Counted from the stretch's first letter, positions 25,916 to 33,012 are shown. The stretch is 38,074 nucleotides of DNA from Chloroflexota bacterium (GCA_019873665.1 JAIOAV010000031.1:1-38074); one strand, 5' to 3'. Made by a program: numbers and translations. The notes: generated by a model from the letters alone, not told the origin.

Positions 25916-26410
25916 CTAGAGCTTGCGCACCAAGTAGAGCGCCTCGTGGAAGGGCATAAAGCCCACCTTCTCATAGGCGCGGCGCGCCGGGGCATATTCC
26001 GGTTCCAGCCCTGTCTCCACCCAGGCATACTTCATCCCCTCTTCACGGAAGATGTCGAGCACGCGCTGATAGAGCGCCGAGCCGATCCCCTGGCCGCAAT
26101 GCGCCGGATCAACGGCGTTGTTGCGAATCTCGCCGACCTCGCGCTCCCGATCCAACACGTAGGTTACAAAGCCCACAACCTTGCCATCCCGTTCCGCGAC
26201 GAGCACCTGATCGGCGTGTTGCTCCCAGAAGCGGATCAGCTCTTGCCCCTTCCAGTGCTCCCACGGCTGGCCGCCAATCTGCCCATAGCGTTGCTCCAGC
26301 CAATGATGGACGGTACGGCCGCGAAAGCCCACGATGAGCAGCTCCATCAGTCGCTCCAGTTCGTCCGGGCGGGCGCGCCGGATGGTCAAACCTGGCAGCG
26401 CATCGCTCAT
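25916..26410 (-). CDS. GNAT family N-acetyltransferase
   Basis: A 164-residue single-domain GNAT acetyltransferase. The acetyl-CoA loop is visible as VDPAHCGQGIGSALYQRVLDIF, preceded by the GKVVGFVTYVLD strand and followed by ARRAYEKVGFMPFHE, the usual C-terminal motif. The start at 26410 overlaps the stop of the Gfo/Idh/MocA gene by four bases (ATGA), so translation is coupled; a longer frame upstream runs in antisense to that gene and is not coding. The acceptor is unknown. Coupling to a sugar oxidoreductase suggests an amino-sugar substrate, but this is inference. Confidence 0.85.
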   Translation of the reverse strand: MSDALPGLTIRRARPDELERLMELLIVGFRGRTVHHWLEQRYGQIGGQPWEHWKGQELIRFWEQHADQVLVAERDGKVVGFVTYVLDREREVGEIRNNAVDPAHCGQGIGSALYQRVLDIFREEGMKYAWVETGLEPEYAPARRAYEKVGFMPFHEALYLVRKL

Positions 26411-27408
26411 ACGGCGACCTCCCGTCCTTCGCGCAGAGAGCGCATGATCGCGCTCGCCACCCGCACCGCCTCCAGCCCCTCCTCGCCGGTGCAGGCCGGC
26501 GTGCGGTCCTCGCGGATGCAATCCACAAAGTGCGCCACCTGATCGTGATAGACGCCAGTGAGACGCCCGTGCACCTCCGGCAGCCAAAGGGTACCGGGGA
26601 AGATGGCGGCGTCCGGCCTGTAGATGCCGATCCCCTGCTCCTGGCCGTACACCTCGATCACGCCGCCAGTGCCAGCCACCTCAAAGTGAAAGCGCTGCGG
26701 TCGGCCGGTAACATCCGGCATCCCCCACGAGTTCTCCACCATCGCCAGTGTGCCATCGGCAAAGGTCAAGATGCTCAAAATGCTGTCGTCCACGTTGCCA
26801 GAGCCGCGACGCACCGCCTTGGCGAACGCCCTGAGCACTGGCTGCTGCGCCGTCCAGAGCATCATATCTATGTCATGCACGCCCAGGAAAAAGACCACCG
26901 ACACGCGATCGCCGAGACGATCTCGCACAGTGCTGGGGTTATTGCGGCGCGCGAAAAAGTGCAACAGGTGACCAATGTCGCCGCGCAACACCGCCTCGCG
27001 CATCGCCAGGAATTGCGGCTGAAAGCGAAGCGTGTGGCCAACCATCAGCTTTTTACCGACCGCTCGCGCCCGCGCCACCATCTGTTCCCCTTCTTCCACC
27101 GAGAGGGCGAGAGGCTTTTCCACGCACACGTGCATTCCCGCGTCCAGCGCCGCCATCACCGGCGCCAAATGTTGCGGGTCGGAGGTGGTTACATAGACGC
27201 CATCCAGGTCCGGGTGCTGGCGCAGCATCGCCTGATAATCGGTCCCAGCATAGCCGGCAACGCCCAGCTCGCGGGCCAACTCTGCCGCACGGCCAGGAAT
27301 GATATCGCAGACGGATACCAGCTCCGCCTCCGGCAGGTTCGCCACGACGCGCGAATAGATCTTGCCCATCATACCCAGGCCGATGACGCCGAAACGCAGC
27401 TTGCCCAT
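26407..27408 (-). CDS. Gfo/Idh/MocA family sugar or inositol oxidoreductase
   Basis: A 333-residue NAD(P)-dependent oxidoreductase. The N-terminal Rossmann motif GVIGLGMMG is at residues 5-13, the family motif CVEKPLAL lies near residue 95 with the catalytic Lys, and the C-terminal domain contains GVHDIDMMLW, whose His/Asp pair corresponds to the substrate site of Gfo/Idh/MocA enzymes. The start at 27408 places the Rossmann strand at the very N-terminus; the frame upstream lacks family features. Substrates of the family are hexoses, inositols, and deoxysugars. It is followed by a translationally coupled GNAT gene. The intergenic region upstream carries a long inverted repeat at 27493-27572. 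Confidence 0.87.
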   Translation of the reverse strand: MGKLRFGVIGLGMMGKIYSRVVANLPEAELVSVCDIIPGRAAELARELGVAGYAGTDYQAMLRQHPDLDGVYVTTSDPQHLAPVMAALDAGMHVCVEKPLALSVEEGEQMVARARAVGKKLMVGHTLRFQPQFLAMREAVLRGDIGHLLHFFARRNNPSTVRDRLGDRVSVVFFLGVHDIDMMLWTAQQPVLRAFAKAVRRGSGNVDDSILSILTFADGTLAMVENSWGMPDVTGRPQRFHFEVAGTGGVIEVYGQEQGIGIYRPDAAIFPGTLWLPEVHGRLTGVYHDQVAHFVDCIREDRTPACTGEEGLEAVRVASAIMRSLREGREVAV

Positions 27409-27492
27409 GCTCTCTTCTCTCTCCCATCTCCGCGCCGTCAGAAGCCGCGCAGGTGGCCGCATGATAACATCTTTCCCCGCGGCCGTCAAGGA

Positions 27493-27572
27493 CTGGCCCA
27501 ACTCAACGCAAAGGCTCCGCGCCGAGTTACCCTCCAACGCAGAGCCTTTGCGGACGATCAGCACTGGGCCAG
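27493..27572 (-). repeat. Long interrupted inverted repeat after the isochorismatase-like gene
   Basis: Two nested inverted repeats form one 80-base structure: CTGGCCCA (27493-27500) with TGGGCCAG (27565-27572), and CGCAAAGGCTC (27507-27517) with GAGCCTTTGCG (27542-27552), around a 24-base loop. The structure starts directly after the TAG stop of the isochorismatase-like gene (stop at 27573-27575) and ends 85 bases before the next start. It could terminate or pause transcription, protect the 3' end, or bind a protein. No T-run follows on the minus strand. Confidence 0.65.
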
Positions 27573-28088
27573 CTAGACGATAGTGGCCCCCAGGACCTCT
27601 TTCATGTGCTTGAGCGCCCACTCGTGCGCTTCATCGCTGAATGAAGCCACCGCGTCGGCCGGCACCTCCACCCGATAGTCGCGGTTACGCAAATCGGCTA
27701 CCGTGTGCAGCACGCAGATATTGGTACATACGCCCACCACGATCACCTTGTCCGGCTTGAGAGCCCTCAGGCGCTTTTCCAGATCGGTGCGGAAAAAGCC
27801 GCTGTAGCGCGTCTTCGGGATGCGATCACCCGGATAGCCCACCAGCTCCGGGATGAGTTGGGACTCGTCGGTGCCAGCTATCGCATGGGGCGGGAACATC
27901 TGGAACTCCTTGTCGTCCGGCTTGTGCGCGTCCATCAGGAAAAAGATATGCGATCCTTGCGCCACCTCGCGATCCAGAATCTCTCGCACGTGCGGGATGA
28001 TGGTGCGGGCACGGTCGCCGCAATAGAGCGAGCGTCCCTTCTCCATAAAGGCAACGATCATATCCACCACGATCACAACATTGGCCAT
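27573..28088 (-). CDS. Isochorismatase/nicotinamidase-family cysteine hydrolase
   Basis: A 171-residue cysteine hydrolase. The catalytic triad is visible as Asp9 (VVDMIVAF), Lys92 (IPKTRYSGF) and Cys125 (GVCTNICVLHT). Residues Asp53 and His55 in MDAHKPDD fit the metal site of nicotinamidases, and PPHAIAGTDESQLIPEL matches the PncA-type loop. That combination favours a nicotinamidase or a close amidase over a true isochorismatase. The ATG at 28088 has a strong GAGGAGGAAG six bases upstream; a TTG at 28103 would overlap that site. It starts 11 bases after the SAM hydroxide adenosyltransferase gene, so both are in one transcript. No NAD-salvage gene is nearby to decide the substrate. Confidence 0.82.
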   Translation of the reverse strand: MANVVIVVDMIVAFMEKGRSLYCGDRARTIIPHVREILDREVAQGSHIFFLMDAHKPDDKEFQMFPPHAIAGTDESQLIPELVGYPGDRIPKTRYSGFFRTDLEKRLRALKPDKVIVVGVCTNICVLHTVADLRNRDYRVEVPADAVASFSDEAHEWALKHMKEVLGATIV

Positions 28089-28099
28089 AGTCTTCCTCC

Positions 28100-28882
28100 T
28101 CAATGATCTTGAATGCCAAGGGAATCTCCCACCTGCGCATCCAAAAGCCGGGCGGCGCTCCCCTCACGAACGGCAATCTCCAACCGGCGAGAGCTGCCGA
28201 TCACCGCCACAAGCTCCCCACGGGGAACTGCTGCATACGACGGGTGCAGACCCACGATTCGCTTCCCTTTATAGTATACGACAACCTGCGGCATGGAGGC
28301 CAAATCCCGATCCCGCACATCGGTGATCAGGTTGCCAAAGTGGTCAATGTAGCGCACATGACCGAGGAGCGTACCGTCAACCTCTCTCTCTGGCTGGAAT
28401 ACGGGAAGGTGCAGCAGATCGCTCACCGGGTCTCCCAGCTCGCGCAGCGGCACACCACGCGCCAGGTGCGCCCCCACCGGCGCAAAGATGTCGCGCCCAT
28501 GGAAGGTGTGGCTCACGATCGGCAGCCAGAAGGCAGGGCGATTCAGATGCACCGCTGCCACGACTTGCTCCTGCGCCAGCGCCTCACTCAATACGCCATT
28601 GTCCGGCGCGACGTAGAACGCACGGTCGGTCTGCACCGCGATGGCGCGCCGTTCGCTGCCCACGCCGGGGTCCACAACGACCACATGGATTGTGCCCGCC
28701 GGGAAAAAGGGCACAGCCGCAGCCAGGACAAAAGCTGCCTCCTGGACACCCTGCGGCGCGACGCCATGGGAGAGATCCACAATCCGCGCCGCCGGGCAGA
28801 TGCTCAGGATGACGCCGTGCATCGTCCCCACAAAGCCATCAGCGAGGCCAAAATCAGTGGTCAGCGTGATGATGGGAGGCAT
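28100..28882 (-). CDS. SAM hydroxide adenosyltransferase (DUF62, fluorinase/chlorinase superfamily)
   Basis: A 260-residue enzyme of the DUF62 family, which hydrolyses S-adenosylmethionine to adenosine and methionine using an activated water. N-terminal landmarks are LTTDFGLADGFVG (Asp10 and Asp15 near the SAM ribose), VVDPGVGSERR and APDNGVLS. The C-terminal beta-barrel is marked by HVRYIDHFGNLITDV and LVAVIGSSRRLEIAV. A halogenase-type extra loop (as in FlA) is not obvious, so the hydrolase is the safer call. It starts one base after the stop of a SAM-dependent methyltransferase, so a coupled SAM-related module is likely. The ATG at 28882 puts the homology at residue 1; the longer frame upstream is antisense to the methyltransferase. 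Confidence 0.88.
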   Translation of the reverse strand: MPPIITLTTDFGLADGFVGTMHGVILSICPAARIVDLSHGVAPQGVQEAAFVLAAAVPFFPAGTIHVVVVDPGVGSERRAIAVQTDRAFYVAPDNGVLSEALAQEQVVAAVHLNRPAFWLPIVSHTFHGRDIFAPVGAHLARGVPLRELGDPVSDLLHLPVFQPEREVDGTLLGHVRYIDHFGNLITDVRDRDLASMPQVVVYYKGKRIVGLHPSYAAVPRGELVAVIGSSRRLEIAVREGSAARLLDAQVGDSLGIQDH

Positions 28883-28883
28883 A

Positions 28884-29645
28884 TCAGCCCATCTCCCCCG
28901 GTCGCAGCTTTTCCAGCACCAGCAGGTGCGACAGGCCAAAGAGGCGCAGCGGCGTGTTTTCCAGAAAGTAGGTGAGGCGACGCAACAACCCCGCACCGCC
29001 GGGGAAGCGGGCCGCGATCTTGTCATAGCCGGGATAGATCTGCGTGTGCACGACGGTCCGCACCGGCAGCCTCTCATAGAGCGCGTGGAGGCCGCCCCGC
29101 GTGTAGGTGCGGACATGCGGGCAACAGCGCTGCCGCCAAACGTTGGGGAGATAGTTGACCAGCGGGATGTTCCCCTCGTGATACCGCCCGCCCCAATAGA
29201 CGCCGTGCGTCTCAAAGGGATATAGGCGATTCGGGGCAAAGATAACGACTCTGCCGCCGGGCCGCAGCACGCGGCATGCCTCACTGATGCTCAGCCGGTC
29301 ATCCTGGACGTGCTCGATGATCTCGTGCATCAGCACCACATCGAACGAGTCGTTCGGGAAGGGCAGATGCTCCGCCGCTGAAACGCAGACATGAGGCAAC
29401 GATTGATGCGCCTGGCGGATCTTGTCCTCGTCCACATCCACACCATAGACGCGGCGACTCGACGCGGCCATCTTGCGGACGTACGCGCCGATGCCGCACC
29501 CCACATCGAGCACCATCTTGTCCGCCAACGGCGCATAGCGGTTGATCATATCCAGGCGACGATCCTGGCCAAAGCGCCAGACATAGCTGGGACGTCCAAG
29601 TGTGATTGCTTTGCTATCGTTTTCAGACAAAGGTAGCCCCCTCAT
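28884..29645 (-). CDS. Class I SAM-dependent methyltransferase
   Basis: A 253-residue Rossmann-fold methyltransferase. Motif I is LDVGCGIG (residues 46-53), motif II is the acidic GVDVDEDKI, the post-motif AAEHLPFPNDSFDVVL follows, and motif III is LRPGGRVVIFAPN. The C-terminal third (about 140-240), with YFLENTPLRLF, is not conserved and probably gives specificity. It matches UbiE/Methyltransf_11-type enzymes. A downstream SAM hydroxide adenosyltransferase starts one base later. The acceptor cannot be predicted. It is divergent from the thioredoxin reductase gene, sharing the 151-base region at 29646-29796. Confidence 0.85.
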   Translation of the reverse strand: MRGLPLSENDSKAITLGRPSYVWRFGQDRRLDMINRYAPLADKMVLDVGCGIGAYVRKMAASSRRVYGVDVDEDKIRQAHQSLPHVCVSAAEHLPFPNDSFDVVLMHEIIEHVQDDRLSISEACRVLRPGGRVVIFAPNRLYPFETHGVYWGGRYHEGNIPLVNYLPNVWRQRCCPHVRTYTRGGLHALYERLPVRTVVHTQIYPGYDKIAARFPGGAGLLRRLTYFLENTPLRLFGLSHLLVLEKLRPGEMG

Positions 29646-29732
29646 GCCCGAAGATGCGAGCAGCTATATCATAACTGGACTCGCCACAGAGATCAAGTGT
29701 CCGCCAGCGCCCCGGCGGGAAGGAACACCTAT

Positions 29733-29760
29733 TTGGCAGATTGGGGAAAAGGCATACAAT
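29733..29760 (+). promoter_or_regulatory. Promoter of the thioredoxin reductase operon
   Basis: TTGGCA (29733-29738, 5 of 6) and TACAAT (29755-29760, 5 of 6) are 16 bases apart, 37 bases before the ATG. The same transcript should carry both DUF1858 genes up to the terminator at 31349-31382. Confidence 0.75.
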
Positions 29761-29796
29761 AATGAGAATACGTCAGGGTACAAGAGAGGATCAGAA

Positions 29797-30741
29797 ATGT
29801 ACGACGTCATTATCATCGGTTCTGGCCCCGCGGGATATGCGGCGGGGATCTATGCCGGGCGCTCCATGCTCTCCACGTTGCTGATCACCGGCAGCACGCT
29901 TGGCGGCTGGGCGGCGCTGACCGCCGAGATCGAAAACTACCCCGGCTTTCCGGAGGGGATCCAGGGACCGGAGTTGATGGACAGGATGCAAAAGCAGGCG
30001 GAAAAGTTTGGCGTCAAGATCGAGATGGATGAGGTAACCAGCGTTGACTTTTCCAGCCAGCCTTTCAAGGTCGAGACCTATAGCGACACCCATGAGGCAC
30101 GGACGGTCATCGTCGCCACCGGCGTCTCACCGCGCAGACTGGGGGTGCCAGGGGAGGAAGAGCTAGCCGGGCGAGGCGTTTCGCGCTGCGCCACGTGCGA
30201 CGGCTTTTTCTTCACCGGCAAGCGCGTCGCCGTGATCGGCGGCGGCGATTCGGCAGTCGAGGAGGGCATCTACCTCACGCGCTACGCCACACACGTGGAC
30301 ATCATCCATCGGCGCAATCGCCTGCGCGCGCAAAAGGTGGCGCAGGAGCGCGCGTTCAAGAACGAAAAGATCTCGTTCATCTGGGACACCATTGTGACCG
30401 AGATCATAGGCAAAGACAGCGTGACCGGGCTAAAATTGCGTAATGTGAGGACAGGTGCCGAATCGGTCCTGGAGTGCGACGGCGTGTTCATCTTTATCGG
30501 CAACACCCCGAATACAGAGCTATTCGTGGGCAAGCTCGCCCTGGACGAGTATGGGTACATCATCACCGACAGCAACACTCACACCAGCGTGCCAGGCGTC
30601 TTCGCCGCAGGAGATGTGCAGGAGCTCAACTTGAAGCAGATCGTTACCGCCGTCAGTGCCGGCGCGCGGGCGGCGATGGAAGCGGAAAAGCATATCGCTG
30701 AACTAGAGGACCGCGCCTATCCGGAGCGGCAGCTGGGCTGA
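29797..30741 (+). CDS. trxB: Thioredoxin-disulfide reductase
   Basis: FAD-dependent reductase that moves electrons from NADPH to a disulfide partner. From the ATG at 29797 (RBS AGAGAGGA) it is 314 residues, the standard low-molecular-weight size. The FAD motif is GSGPAGYAAGIYAG (8-21), the redox pair is Cys131/Cys134 in CATCDG, the NADPH motif is GGGDSAVEEG (148-157), with HRRNRLRAQK as the phosphate-binding arginines, and the last FAD motif is GVFAAGDVQE. A longer in-frame ATG at 29602 is not supported by homology. No thioredoxin gene follows. Instead two tiny DUF1858 proteins come next, the second with a TGA in its CxxC, so they are candidate redox partners. Confidence 0.93.
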   Translation: MYDVIIIGSGPAGYAAGIYAGRSMLSTLLITGSTLGGWAALTAEIENYPGFPEGIQGPELMDRMQKQAEKFGVKIEMDEVTSVDFSSQPFKVETYSDTHEARTVIVATGVSPRRLGVPGEEELAGRGVSRCATCDGFFFTGKRVAVIGGGDSAVEEGIYLTRYATHVDIIHRRNRLRAQKVAQERAFKNEKISFIWDTIVTEIIGKDSVTGLKLRNVRTGAESVLECDGVFIFIGNTPNTELFVGKLALDEYGYIITDSNTHTSVPGVFAAGDVQELNLKQIVTAVSAGARAAMEAEKHIAELEDRAYPERQLG

Positions 30742-30790
30742 CGGTCACCTGTCAGGCAACAGTAGTTAGTAATGAAAGGAGCATATCAAC

Positions 30791-31003
30791 ATGACGATTA
30801 ACAAACAGATGTCTATCGGCGAGGTCGTGCAAAAGTATCCGCAGACGATCCCCGTCTTTCTGCAGCACGGTCTGATGTGCGTAGGCTGCGCTGCGGCGCG
30901 CTTTGAGAATATCGAGCAGGGCGCACGCGCCCACGGTATAGACGTGGACGCGCTCATCACAGCACTCAACAAGGTAGTGCCGCAGCAGTCGCCCGTAGCA
31001 TAA
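30791..31003 (+). CDS. DUF1858 small redox protein (CxxC form)
   Basis: A 70-residue DUF1858-family protein, related to the TIGR03980 'hybrid cluster protein-associated redox disulfide domain'. The family core starts MSIGEVVQKYPQTIPVF and reaches the motif CVGC (Cys30 and Cys33), followed by a helix with ARFENIEQGARAHGID and the end ALNKVVP. With two cysteines in CxxC, it probably acts as a small thiol-disulfide carrier. A good Shine-Dalgarno (AAAGGAG) precedes the ATG, 49 bases after the trxB stop, so it is in the same operon. Its downstream paralogue shares about 50 of 66 aligned residues and has TGA in place of the Cys33 codon (TGC at 30887-30889). Confidence 0.87.
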   Translation: MTINKQMSIGEVVQKYPQTIPVFLQHGLMCVGCAAARFENIEQGARAHGIDVDALITALNKVVPQQSPVA

Positions 31004-31098
31004 ACAAGAGCCCGTCTGTGCCAAGGGACTCTTGCTATACGGTTTCGGGGCTTGTAATCGTTTGTGATGACTCGGTTAAGGAAGGAGGTGGACCTCGG

Positions 31099-31314
31099 GT
31101 GGCGATTACTAAAGACATGTCTATCGGTCAGATCGTGCAGCAGCACCCACAGACGATTCCGGTATTCCTCAAACATGGCTTGATGTGCATCGGTTGAGCG
31201 GCCTCTCGATACGAGAATATCGAGCAGGGTGCTCGAGCTCATGGCATTAATGTGGAAGCATTGATCGAGGCGCTAAACAAGGTCGTGCCGCAGCCAGCCA
31301 AGAAGGAAAGCTAA
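31099..31314 (+). CDS. Candidate selenoprotein: DUF1858 redox protein with CxxU motif
   Basis: A tandem paralogue of the gene at 30791, read here through one in-frame TGA at 31195-31197 (codon 33). The frame runs from GTG at 31099 (GGAGGT nine bases upstream) to TAA at 31312-31314, 71 residues. The TGA replaces exactly the second cysteine of CxxC, so the motif is Cys30-Ile-Gly-Sec33. After the TGA the protein remains colinear with the paralogue (AA, R, ENIEQGARAHGI, ALI, ALNKVVPQ identical); changes are mostly synonymous or conservative (F/Y, D/N, D/E, A/S), which would not persist in untranslated sequence. A hairpin follows the TGA directly. Other genes here use TGA as stop (mtlD, trxB), so the code is standard. 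A Cys-to-stop mutation or a base error are the alternatives. Confidence 0.75.
31195..31233 (+). promoter_or_regulatory. Candidate bacterial SECIS stem-loop
   Basis: Seven bases after the in-frame TGA (31195-31197) a perfect 7-bp upper stem forms between CTCGATA (31205-31211) and TATCGAG (31218-31224). The 6-base loop CGAGAA has G as its second base, as in bacterial SECIS models. Below, with C31225 bulged, 31202-31204 pair with 31226-31228; after one G-G mismatch 31198-31200 pair with 31230-31232, and A31197 with T31233. The total of about 37 bases rooted in the UGA is the expected size. The cysteine paralogue does not keep the left arm: its Arg-Phe codons are CGC-TTT, where this gene has CGA-TAC. 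Confidence 0.72.
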
Positions 31315-31348
31315 AGCGGCACCGGTATCTGTCATCTATTGTGCACGG

Positions 31349-31382
31349 AAATGGCCTCGCTTCAGCCGAAGCGAGGCCATTT
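31349..31382. terminator. Intrinsic terminator of the trxB-DUF1858 operon
   Basis: A perfect 15-bp stem (31349-31363 with 31368-31382) around the 4-base loop AGCC, followed by T. It begins 35 bases after the selenoprotein candidate's stop and also lies 65 bases after the end of the convergent DUF5666 gene, so it may serve both strands. Confidence 0.9.
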
Positions 31383-31446
31383 TGCTTTATCGGGATGGCA
31401 GGCATGCGCAGATCCGAACGCCTGCGGGAGCATGCCGTGCGTTCGG

Positions 31447-32853
31447 CTATGCGGTCAATATCCCGGCGGCATCAGGGTCAGGCAGAGCCACGATCGAGGC
31501 CTGCATGGTGCCATCCTCATTCCAGAAGCCGATGACGAGCACGATGGCGTCCGGATGCGCCGCGAGATAATCCGCCAGGTCCTCCACAGTTGGGGATCGC
31601 ACGTCCGGCACGCAGAAGCGAGTATCCTCGTTAGTGTGCACGGTCTTGCTGCCGTCATCCGTGAGGAGCACCAGCACGCCAGTGGTCGTGTCAAGCGACT
31701 CCACCGTGCCCGTGATGCGCTCTGGACGTGGCCGGGGTCGGGTGATGGCGACGATCTTGGCCAAGACCTGGTCCACGCCGGTTGGGTCCACCACGCCGTT
31801 GACTACGGCGCGATCATTCACCCGCACATCTGCCAAAGTGGCACTCGTCATACCCTGGATATGGAACTTGGTATCACCATTGACCGCGATCGTCTTGGTC
31901 TCGCCAGAGCGGAGCTCCAGGCTAAAGGTCTGGGCATCCAGATCAATGGCGGTAACTATGCCGGTGAGCACCACGGGGCGAGGCTGTGGGCGGTGCACGG
32001 TTACGACCAGCGCGAGGTAATGCGCGCCGATGTAGGTGGCCGTGATGTCAGGTGGCAGCACTTTGGCCACAACCTTATCCCCGACCTGCAGATCAGCAAA
32101 AGTGGGATCTTGGACACCGGGGATGACGAACTGCGTGTCGTCGTTTACGTCAATGATGAAAGTCCGGACACCGCTCAGCAACTTGAACCAGGTGTCGCCA
32201 ATCTTGGTTACTTTGCCGGCCAATTCGACAGGACGTGCTTGCGGGCGATGGATCACCACAAGCTGAGCTACCAGCACGGGATCGGTCGCCGCGTTATCCG
32301 CTGCTGGCACGGCTTTCACATTCGCCCGATCCCCCACCCTGACGTCAGCCAGCGTCGGCAGCCGCACACCAGGGATGATGAACTCGGTATCATCGTTCAC
32401 CTGCACAGAGATCGTGCCGCGCCGTGTCTCGAGCGTGAGCGAGGCGTCGCCAACCTCTTTCACCACGCCGACGATCTCCACCGGACGCACGCCCGGCTTG
32501 ACTGTAACCATGCGGGCGTCAAAATCGGTGCGAGACATCGCCTGCCACCTGCCCGTCGCCACGATCTGGTCGCCGCGAACGATATCCGCGATGCTCGGGT
32601 CAGGGTCGTTGGGGATGACAAAGCGCGTATCGGCGGTGGTATGGATGATCACTTCGGCATAGGGATTCTGCGCCTGGATTTTGATCTTCCCTTCGTCCGG
32701 CAGCACCTCCAGAACGACCCCATTGACCTGTTGCAGAATAGCCTGATCGGACACTTCTTCCTGGCGTGCCGGCCCTTCCGCTAACGCGACGCCGGCAGTA
32801 CCCAACAGCAGTGATAGGACAAGCAGCACGAGAAACAGATTTCGTTTGAGCAT
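31447..32853 (-). CDS. Secreted protein with five DUF5666 repeats
   Basis: A 468-residue exported protein built from about five copies of an 80-residue beta-rich unit. The start at 32853 follows GGAGG eight bases upstream and gives a clear signal peptide: LKRN, a Leu/Val-rich core, and an ALA-E cleavage site near residue 25. Each repeat contains a G-x-V strand, a D-D-T-(E/Q/R)F segment, a P-x-(L/F)AD-x-xVGD turn and ends in a HRPQARP-like Arg/Pro hinge; the last copy is the most divergent. The pattern is that of DUF5666. Its function is unknown; an OB-like extracellular ligand-binding role is possible. It is convergent with the trxB operon. The gene is divergent from the Mrp-type ATPase. Confidence 0.82.
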   Translation of the reverse strand: MLKRNLFLVLLVLSLLLGTAGVALAEGPARQEEVSDQAILQQVNGVVLEVLPDEGKIKIQAQNPYAEVIIHTTADTRFVIPNDPDPSIADIVRGDQIVATGRWQAMSRTDFDARMVTVKPGVRPVEIVGVVKEVGDASLTLETRRGTISVQVNDDTEFIIPGVRLPTLADVRVGDRANVKAVPAADNAATDPVLVAQLVVIHRPQARPVELAGKVTKIGDTWFKLLSGVRTFIIDVNDDTQFVIPGVQDPTFADLQVGDKVVAKVLPPDITATYIGAHYLALVVTVHRPQPRPVVLTGIVTAIDLDAQTFSLELRSGETKTIAVNGDTKFHIQGMTSATLADVRVNDRAVVNGVVDPTGVDQVLAKIVAITRPRPRPERITGTVESLDTTTGVLVLLTDDGSKTVHTNEDTRFCVPDVRSPTVEDLADYLAAHPDAIVLVIGFWNEDGTMQASIVALPDPDAAGILTA

Positions 32854-32970
32854 GTTGTTGGCCTCCAATTCTCCACTGGTCTGGCGATCCGATGTTACGG
32901 CTGCGCGATAAGGTCGGGGCTACAGAGCGCAGCAAGAGACATGATTCCTATCCCCTATATTGGCATCTGT

Positions 32971-32999
32971 ATGTTACTTCACTGTGAAGCTTGCGTAAA
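32971..32999 (-). promoter_or_regulatory. Candidate promoter and palindrome upstream of the DUF5666 gene
   Basis: On the minus strand TTTACG (32999 to 32994) and TAACAT (32976 to 32971) are 17 bases apart. A palindrome, CTTCAC-T-GTGAAG (32977-32989), fills the spacer, a position typical for a repressor operator. Both promoter boxes match consensus at 4 of 6 positions only. Confidence 0.35.
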
Positions 33000-33012
33000 A
33001 TCGGTGTAAAAC

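Noticed and set aside
31004..31098. A possible hairpin (AAGAG-CCC with GGGACTCTT) between the DUF1858 genes as a terminator or riboswitch
   Set aside because: The stem is short and bulged, there is no T-run, and no known riboswitch core is recognisable.
31195..31197. Genome-wide reassignment of TGA to an amino acid
   Set aside because: mtlD and trxB end in TGA at the expected protein length, so TGA is normally a stop here.
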